Positions 60,072 to 64,000 of a DNA stretch of 64,000 nt are shown here, one piece after another; the first letter of the stretch is position 1; every line of letters starts with the position of its first letter. This DNA is from Comamonas resistens. GTDB lineage: Bacteria; Pseudomonadota; Gammaproteobacteria; Burkholderiales; Burkholderiaceae_C. The notes under the pieces are model-generated. The model was not told where the DNA came from. It did not search any database and saw nothing but the letters and a program-made list of their open reading frames with translations. A program made the position numbers and the translations under genes. The stretch spans positions 5,022,001 to 5,086,000 of the forward strand of contig NZ_CP125947.1 in the NCBI RefSeq assembly GCF_030064165.1, in the 5' to 3' direction.

Positions 60072-60851
60072 ATGATTGTCGTGCTGGAGTATCTGGTCTA
60101 TCCGCTGATTGCACTGATGTTTGTGGCGGTCTTCACGCGCGAAGTCATTGCGCCCGCCTCGCGCAATCTCTGCGACCGACGCTGGCTGATCTACAGCAGT
60201 GCATTGGGCGCGCTGACGCTGGTCTGCACACTGGCGCTGGGCTGGTTGCTGGAAGAGCGAATCCGCCAGCATGCGCTTTTCGATCTGGGGACACGCTGGA
60301 ACCCGCTGCTGGTGGGGCTGCTGAGCTTTTTCATCACCAGCTTTGTCTTTTACTGGTGGCACCGCGCCACCCACGCCTCGGATCTGCTGTGGCGCGTGTT
60401 CCACCAGCTGCATCACAGCGCGCGTCGCATCGAGGTGCTGACCTCGTTCTACGCCCACCCGCTGGACTCCTGCGCTGCCATGCTGCTGAGCGTGATCTCC
60501 AGCTACTGGGTGCTGGGCGCCAGCCCGGCGGCGGCGGCCGTGGCCCTGGGGCTGACGGCGGCCTTCGATCTGTTCACCCATGCCGACCTGCGCACGCCGC
60601 GCTGGCTCGGCTATGTGCTTCAGCGCCCGGAAATGCATACCGTGCACCACCGGCATGGCCACCATGCGCAGAACTACGGCCTGCCGCTGTGGGACATGCT
60701 GTTCGGCACCTGGACCAACCCGGCCGAGCGGGCACAGAAGCTGGGCTTTGACGAAGACAAGTCCGAGCGCGTGGCCGAGATGCTGCTGTGGCGCGATGTG
60801 CATCTGAGCGGCCCGGCCTGTGGCCGCAAAAAATCGCACAGCACCCGCTAA
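60072..60851 (+). CDS. Sterol desaturase/fatty acid hydroxylase superfamily membrane protein
   Basis: A 259-aa di-iron membrane enzyme. The histidine clusters are WWHRATH (HxxxH), HQLHHS (HxxHH) and MHTVHHRHGHH (HxxHH plus extras), between four to five hydrophobic segments. Such enzymes hydroxylate or desaturate membrane lipids, sterols or hopanoids. AAAGGGGA precedes the ATG. The substrate is unknown; a hydroxylated lipid A or ornithine-lipid acyl chain is conceivable. Confidence 0.88.
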   Translation: MIVVLEYLVYPLIALMFVAVFTREVIAPASRNLCDRRWLIYSSALGALTLVCTLALGWLLEERIRQHALFDLGTRWNPLLVGLLSFFITSFVFYWWHRATHASDLLWRVFHQLHHSARRIEVLTSFYAHPLDSCAAMLLSVISSYWVLGASPAAAAVALGLTAAFDLFTHADLRTPRWLGYVLQRPEMHTVHHRHGHHAQNYGLPLWDMLFGTWTNPAERAQKLGFDEDKSERVAEMLLWRDVHLSGPACGRKKSHSTR

Positions 60852-61278
60852 ATTGATAGCAAACTGCGTAGATGGTTGTAGCGAAACCCACTGTTTTTGT
60901 ACTTAATTGTTAAAACAGTTCCGAATCTGCGCCTCAATCCCGCGCATTGCCCCTGCCAGGCTCGGCTCAAGGCTTGGGCTGCCGGAAAAAATCTGTTCAA
61001 ATCGCCCGCGTCTGCCTGATTTCGCTCGGGCAGCACCCTCGGCTTGGCCCTGACGCCATACAAATGTCGTGACCCCACGGCCCCCATAGTCATCCTGCCA
61101 AGCCACTGCATGTCGCGCCCGCCGCGCATGCGTCCAGGCCCTGTGGCCACTGCAAAGCGCTGTTACCAGCTTCTTGCGCAAATTTCTGAATACTCTGGTG
61201 GTCGGACGAGCAGTCCGGCTGCTTTGCCCATTGCAAGCCCGGCCCGTGCCCGGGCGAAAGGAAAGGTGTCCGGTTTTG
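60852..61278. other. Gene-free region upstream of the acyltransferase gene
   Basis: About 430 bases. It contains a degenerate piece of the dispersed repeat near 60854 (TTGATAGCAAACTGCG) and presumably the acyltransferase promoter. No gene is supported; GC drops slightly near 60880-60915. Confidence 0.45.
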
Positions 61279-62367
61279 GTGGAGTCCGTGTACAAGCTGC
61301 GTTACAACCCTGCGCTCGATGGGTTGCGAGGCGTGGCCATCCTGCTGGTAATCCTCTCGCATGCCCATGCGCCGCTGTTCGATGGCGCGTTCTTCGGCGT
61401 CGACCTGTTTTTCGTGCTCAGCGGCTACCTGATCACCTCGCTGCTGCTGATGGAGTATCAGCAGCATGGCAAGCTCGACTACTGGCGCTTTTACCGCCGA
61501 CGCTTCTTCCGGCTCATGCCTGCGCTGGCGCTCTTCCTCGGCGCCTACTGCATCTTCGCCCCCTTCATCTGGCCGGACCTCACCGATATCTATTCGGACG
61601 CCCTGGTCTCCATCCTCTACCTCGCGGACTACGGCATCGCCTTCTTCGACAGCCCCGACACCCTGCTCCATATGTGGTCGCTGTCGGTGGAGGAGCACTT
61701 CTACCTGATCTGGCCGCCGCTTCTGGTGCTGCTGCTGCGCAAGACCATGCCCGGCCGTGTCTGGGCACCGCTGCTGGCACTGTGGGTGCTGAGCACGCTG
61801 TGGCGCTTTTTCTGGGTGGCACAGGGCCAGCAGTTCTACGAGATCTTCTTTCGCTTCGACACCCGCGCCTCGGGCCTGATTGCCGGCGCCCTGCTGGCCG
61901 CACTGATGATCGAAAAGCCCCAGTGGATAGAGCGCCTGCAATCGCTGCGCGGCTACACCATGTGGCTGGTACTGGCCGTACCGCTGATCATGGAACTCAA
62001 GTGGGACGACCAGCACGCCATGGTCTGGGGCATCACCGTGGTCGAGTGCGCGGCCATCGTGGTGCTGCTGGCCGTGCAAAAGCCTTCGGGCCTGGTCTAT
62101 GAAATGCTGACCGCACCGCTGCTGGTGCGCCTGGGCAAGCTGTCCTACGGCATCTACCTCTGGCATTACCCCGTGGTGCGCTATCTGCGTGCCGACTATT
62201 CCTGGCAGGTGACCGTGATTGCGGGCCTGCTGATCTCCACAGCGCTGTCCGCCCTGTCCTTCTACACGGTCGAGCGCTGGGCTCTGCGCCGCCGCGATAC
62301 CAGCCAGCGCCCGGCTCCCCAACCCCGGCAGGAGCCGGGGCTGCGCGAAGCTACGCGCGGGTCTTAG
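61279..62367 (+). CDS. Acyltransferase 3 (OafA/YrhL-type) membrane protein
   Basis: A 362-aa membrane acyltransferase with about ten helices. It has the family start YNPALDGLRGVAILLVILSHAHA with the catalytic His, GVDLFFVLSGYLITSLLL, YWRFYRRRFFRLMPAL and LHMWSLSVEEHFYLIWPP. It transfers O-acetyl or other acyl groups to cell-surface glycans. The start is uncertain: GTG 61279 or 61288; an open frame back to 61174 (TTG) is less likely. Its stop TAG spans the left junction of the second MITE-like element, so the original C-terminus may differ. Confidence 0.88.
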   Translation: MESVYKLRYNPALDGLRGVAILLVILSHAHAPLFDGAFFGVDLFFVLSGYLITSLLLMEYQQHGKLDYWRFYRRRFFRLMPALALFLGAYCIFAPFIWPDLTDIYSDALVSILYLADYGIAFFDSPDTLLHMWSLSVEEHFYLIWPPLLVLLLRKTMPGRVWAPLLALWVLSTLWRFFWVAQGQQFYEIFFRFDTRASGLIAGALLAALMIEKPQWIERLQSLRGYTMWLVLAVPLIMELKWDDQHAMVWGITVVECAAIVVLLAVQKPSGLVYEMLTAPLLVRLGKLSYGIYLWHYPVVRYLRADYSWQVTVIAGLLISTALSALSFYTVERWALRRRDTSQRPAPQPRQEPGLREATRGS

Positions 62368-62632
62368 AGCGTGTTCACGACCTTCTCGCGCCGCGACAGC
62401 GGCTTTGCGGGAGGGGATGCAAGACGCAATACCGCAGCAATAGCCATGCTATTGCGAGGATTTGCAACGCCGCAGACTGCCCGCAAAGCCACCGTCCCGA
62501 AGGGTTGAAGCGAAATCGGGCGATTTCTGCGCGTTGACTCTTGCTTGCACCCCGGTGCAAGCGGCGAGCCACCGCTTCGAACTCATCCCGATTGCGCTTC
62601 AACGCGGCTGCGTAGAGATCGTGAACACGCTC
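62367..62632. mobile_element. 266-bp MITE-like element, copy 2
   Basis: Left end GAGCGTGTTCACGA, right end TCGTGAACACGCTC (perfect 14-bp terminal inverted repeats), with TTA on both flanks (62364-62366 and 62633-62635). Same length and orientation as the copy at 56830, ~90% identical. It lies between two convergent genes. The stop codons of both of those genes fall in the duplicated TTA. On the minus strand both copies keep an open frame containing RNRDEFEA-ARRLHRGASKS. Confidence 0.85.
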
Positions 62633-63295
62633 TTAAAACCCCGAGCCTGGCTGGGCCAGATATTCCTCCTCCCGGGCCGTATTGACACGGCCCAGGATGG
62701 GGTTGCGGTGCGGAAAGCGTCCAAAACGCGCAATCACATCCTGATGACGGTGGGCATAGTCCAGGGTGCCCGCCAGATATTCGCGAGTCTCTGCATCCGG
62801 GGCCATCTGCGCCAAGGCCTCGAAAGCCGCCACGCTGCGCTGCTGCATGGCGGGGTCTTCGGCGTGTTCCAGCGGTAGATACATGAACACGCGTACCACT
62901 TCGGGCAGCTCCATGTCAGCCCCGCTGTCCAGCGCTTCCAGCGCCAGCGTCAGCGCCTGGGCGTCCCCGGCAAAGCTCTTGGGCGTGTTGCGGTGAATGT
63001 TGCGGGTGAACTGATCGAGCAGCAGCACCAGAGCCAGATGTCCCCAGGGTCCCTCGTTCCTCCAATGCTGCAGTGCGCCGCCCAGGGCCGCCTCCACTGC
63101 CAGGCCAAAGCGCTCGCGCAGCTGTTCGTCAAAAGCAGGCGATTTGGTGAACCACTGTGCCTTGTGCTGCAGGGCTTCGCCGTTGCTGGGCCGGGCACTG
63201 CCTAGCCACTGGGTCAACACCTGATCGGGCAGCGTTGCATCCGCAACAACCGCGCTCAGCGCCTGAAGATAGGAGGGGTTTGCATTGTCAGTCAT
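62633..63295 (-). CDS. DUF924-family protein
   Basis: A 220-aa soluble helical protein of the DUF924 family: WFTKSPAFDEQLRERFGLAVEAAL, ALVLLLDQFTRNIHRNTPKSFAGDAQAL, FMYLPLEHAEDPAMQQRSVAAFEAL and IARFGRFPHRNPILGR. The QFxRNxxR and RFPHRN motifs are diagnostic. Fold resembles TPR/14-3-3-like helices; function is unknown. Its TAA stop lies in the target duplication of the MITE-like element. Confidence 0.92.
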   Translation of the reverse strand: MTDNANPSYLQALSAVVADATLPDQVLTQWLGSARPSNGEALQHKAQWFTKSPAFDEQLRERFGLAVEAALGGALQHWRNEGPWGHLALVLLLDQFTRNIHRNTPKSFAGDAQALTLALEALDSGADMELPEVVRVFMYLPLEHAEDPAMQQRSVAAFEALAQMAPDAETREYLAGTLDYAHRHQDVIARFGRFPHRNPILGRVNTAREEEYLAQPGSGF

Positions 63296-63588
63296 GCAAG
63301 CATTGTGACTTCAGGACCCTGCCAACCAGGGCAGGCCAACCTTGGCCGCAGGCAAAGTTGTCAGCCCGGCTTCAGCCATGTCAACGAATTGACGCTCCGG
63401 ACGTTAGAAAACGCCGTCCCCAGATGCCGGATTGGTACGGAAACCTGGAACTTCAATCATCCACTGGGACTCAGGGGATTAGAGTCAGGAGAGAAAATGA
63501 CTGACTCAAAAAACATAGCGCCATGCGCTGATGTTTCAACAGGTTTCAAGGCATCGGGTTTATTTGTTTGCGGAGTCAGGCTGTTGTG

Positions 63589-64000
63589 ATGAATAGGCGC
63601 TCATGGTTGGTATTGGCAGTGGTCGGCGCAGGCTTGGCCGCCACAGGTTGTTCTGGCAAATCCATGCCCAGCAGCGTAAGCGTGAGCCAGCAAAAGCTGC
63701 AGGAAATGGTCTCCTCCCGCTTTCCCCGACAGTTCCCCGTCGCAGGGCTGCTGCATCTCAATCTGAGTGCCCCGCAACTGCTCATGGTGCCCGAGCGCAA
63801 TGCCATCAATGCCCAGATTCCGGCCGAGCTCAGCGGCAAGGTGCTCAAGGAAAAATACAGCGGCCTGCTCAATGTGGATTTTTCCCTGCGCTACGAGCCC
63901 ACGGACCGCACGCTGCGCGCCTATCAGATCAAGGTCAACAGCCTGAGCATGGACGGGCTGGCCCCGGCTCTCAGCGATATGCTGGCCACCTACTCCACGG
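63589..64000 (+). CDS. DUF1439-type (YceB-like) lipoprotein, 5' part
   Basis: The ATG at 63589 opens MNRRSWLVLAVVGAGLAATGCSG, a lipoprotein signal with lipobox AATGC. GGAGTCAGG lies upstream at a somewhat long spacing. The mature part (SVSVSQQKLQEMVSSRFPRQFPVAGLL and later LSAPQLLMVPERNAINAQIPAEL) resembles the DUF1439 family, lipid-binding-like periplasmic proteins. It runs off the right edge of the window after 137 codons. Upstream bases 63296-63588 hold only its leader and a small AGCGC/GCGCT palindrome. Confidence 0.75.
   Translation, partial: MNRRSWLVLAVVGAGLAATGCSGKSMPSSVSVSQQKLQEMVSSRFPRQFPVAGLLHLNLSAPQLLMVPERNAINAQIPAELSGKVLKEKYSGLLNVDFSLRYEPTDRTLRAYQIKVNSLSMDGLAPALSDMLATYST

Overview
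The window looks like a chromosomal segment of a high-GC betaproteobacterium of the Comamonadaceae, most likely Comamonas (C. testosteroni group). This is inferred from gene content and repeats: orphan Bug (TctC-type) binding proteins, a 16-stranded Omp32-like porin, Rieske/PDR aromatic oxygenase genes, and several dispersed palindromic repeats that I recall from Comamonas and Acidovorax intergenic regions. No rRNA, tRNA, CRISPR array, prophage or complete insertion sequence was seen.

Layout. (1) 1-2715: end of tsaB, rimI, a uracil-DNA-glycosylase-like gene and corA, with a structured leader in front of corA. (2) 2743-10565: a hydroxyproline-type catabolic block (alpha-ketoglutaric semialdehyde dehydrogenase, an LDH/MDH2-family reductase, a GntR regulator, a DctPQM TRAP transporter and a DHDPS-family deaminase). 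Its three promoter regions for structural genes share an AT-rich operator-like motif. (3) 10868-23419: a twelve-gene, leftward, tightly packed catabolic operon. It holds an MFS permease, porin, PDR reductase, Rieske oxygenase, a tiny HTH protein, a Bug receptor, a type I extradiol dioxygenase, an aldehyde dehydrogenase, a ThDP enzyme, two SDRs and an IclR regulator. Substrate unknown. (4) 23768-28907: an MTA/SAH nucleosidase gene, then a second leftward catabolic operon (cupin, alpha/beta hydrolase, a paralogous IclR, an aspartate-dehydrogenase-like enzyme, a second Bug receptor).

(5) 29123-41950: fadD, a truncated Crp/Fnr-type regulator, fba, a PmrAB/QseBC-like two-component system divergent from three tandem PAP2 phosphatases, pyk, a CPBP membrane protein, pepP and a TauE/SafE permease. 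(6) 42110-47371: a beta-propeller-like protein, a murU homologue whose start has been rebuilt by a repeat insertion, tkt and gap. (7) 47651-64000: mostly single housekeeping or uncharacterised genes (rhomboid, OsmC, pirin, aspA, flavin reductase, VOC, methyltransferase, DTW-domain tRNA modification enzyme, amino-acid binding protein, sterol-desaturase-like, acyltransferase, DUF924, lipoproteins). This part carries two copies of a 266-bp MITE-like element.

How the parts work together. Region 2 would feed alpha-ketoglutarate from hydroxyproline or related imino acids into the TCA cycle. Regions 3 and 4 form a candidate undescribed pathway: uptake (porin, MFS, Bug), Rieske hydroxylation, SDR dehydrogenation, extradiol ring opening, hydrolysis, ThDP-dependent decarboxylation and aldehyde oxidation, under two related IclR regulators. 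The carbon-metabolism genes fba, pyk, tkt and gap are scattered single units; fba and pyk share a GTAACCGC promoter-region motif. Starts were chosen from ribosome-binding sites and family N-termini, and are marked where uncertain.
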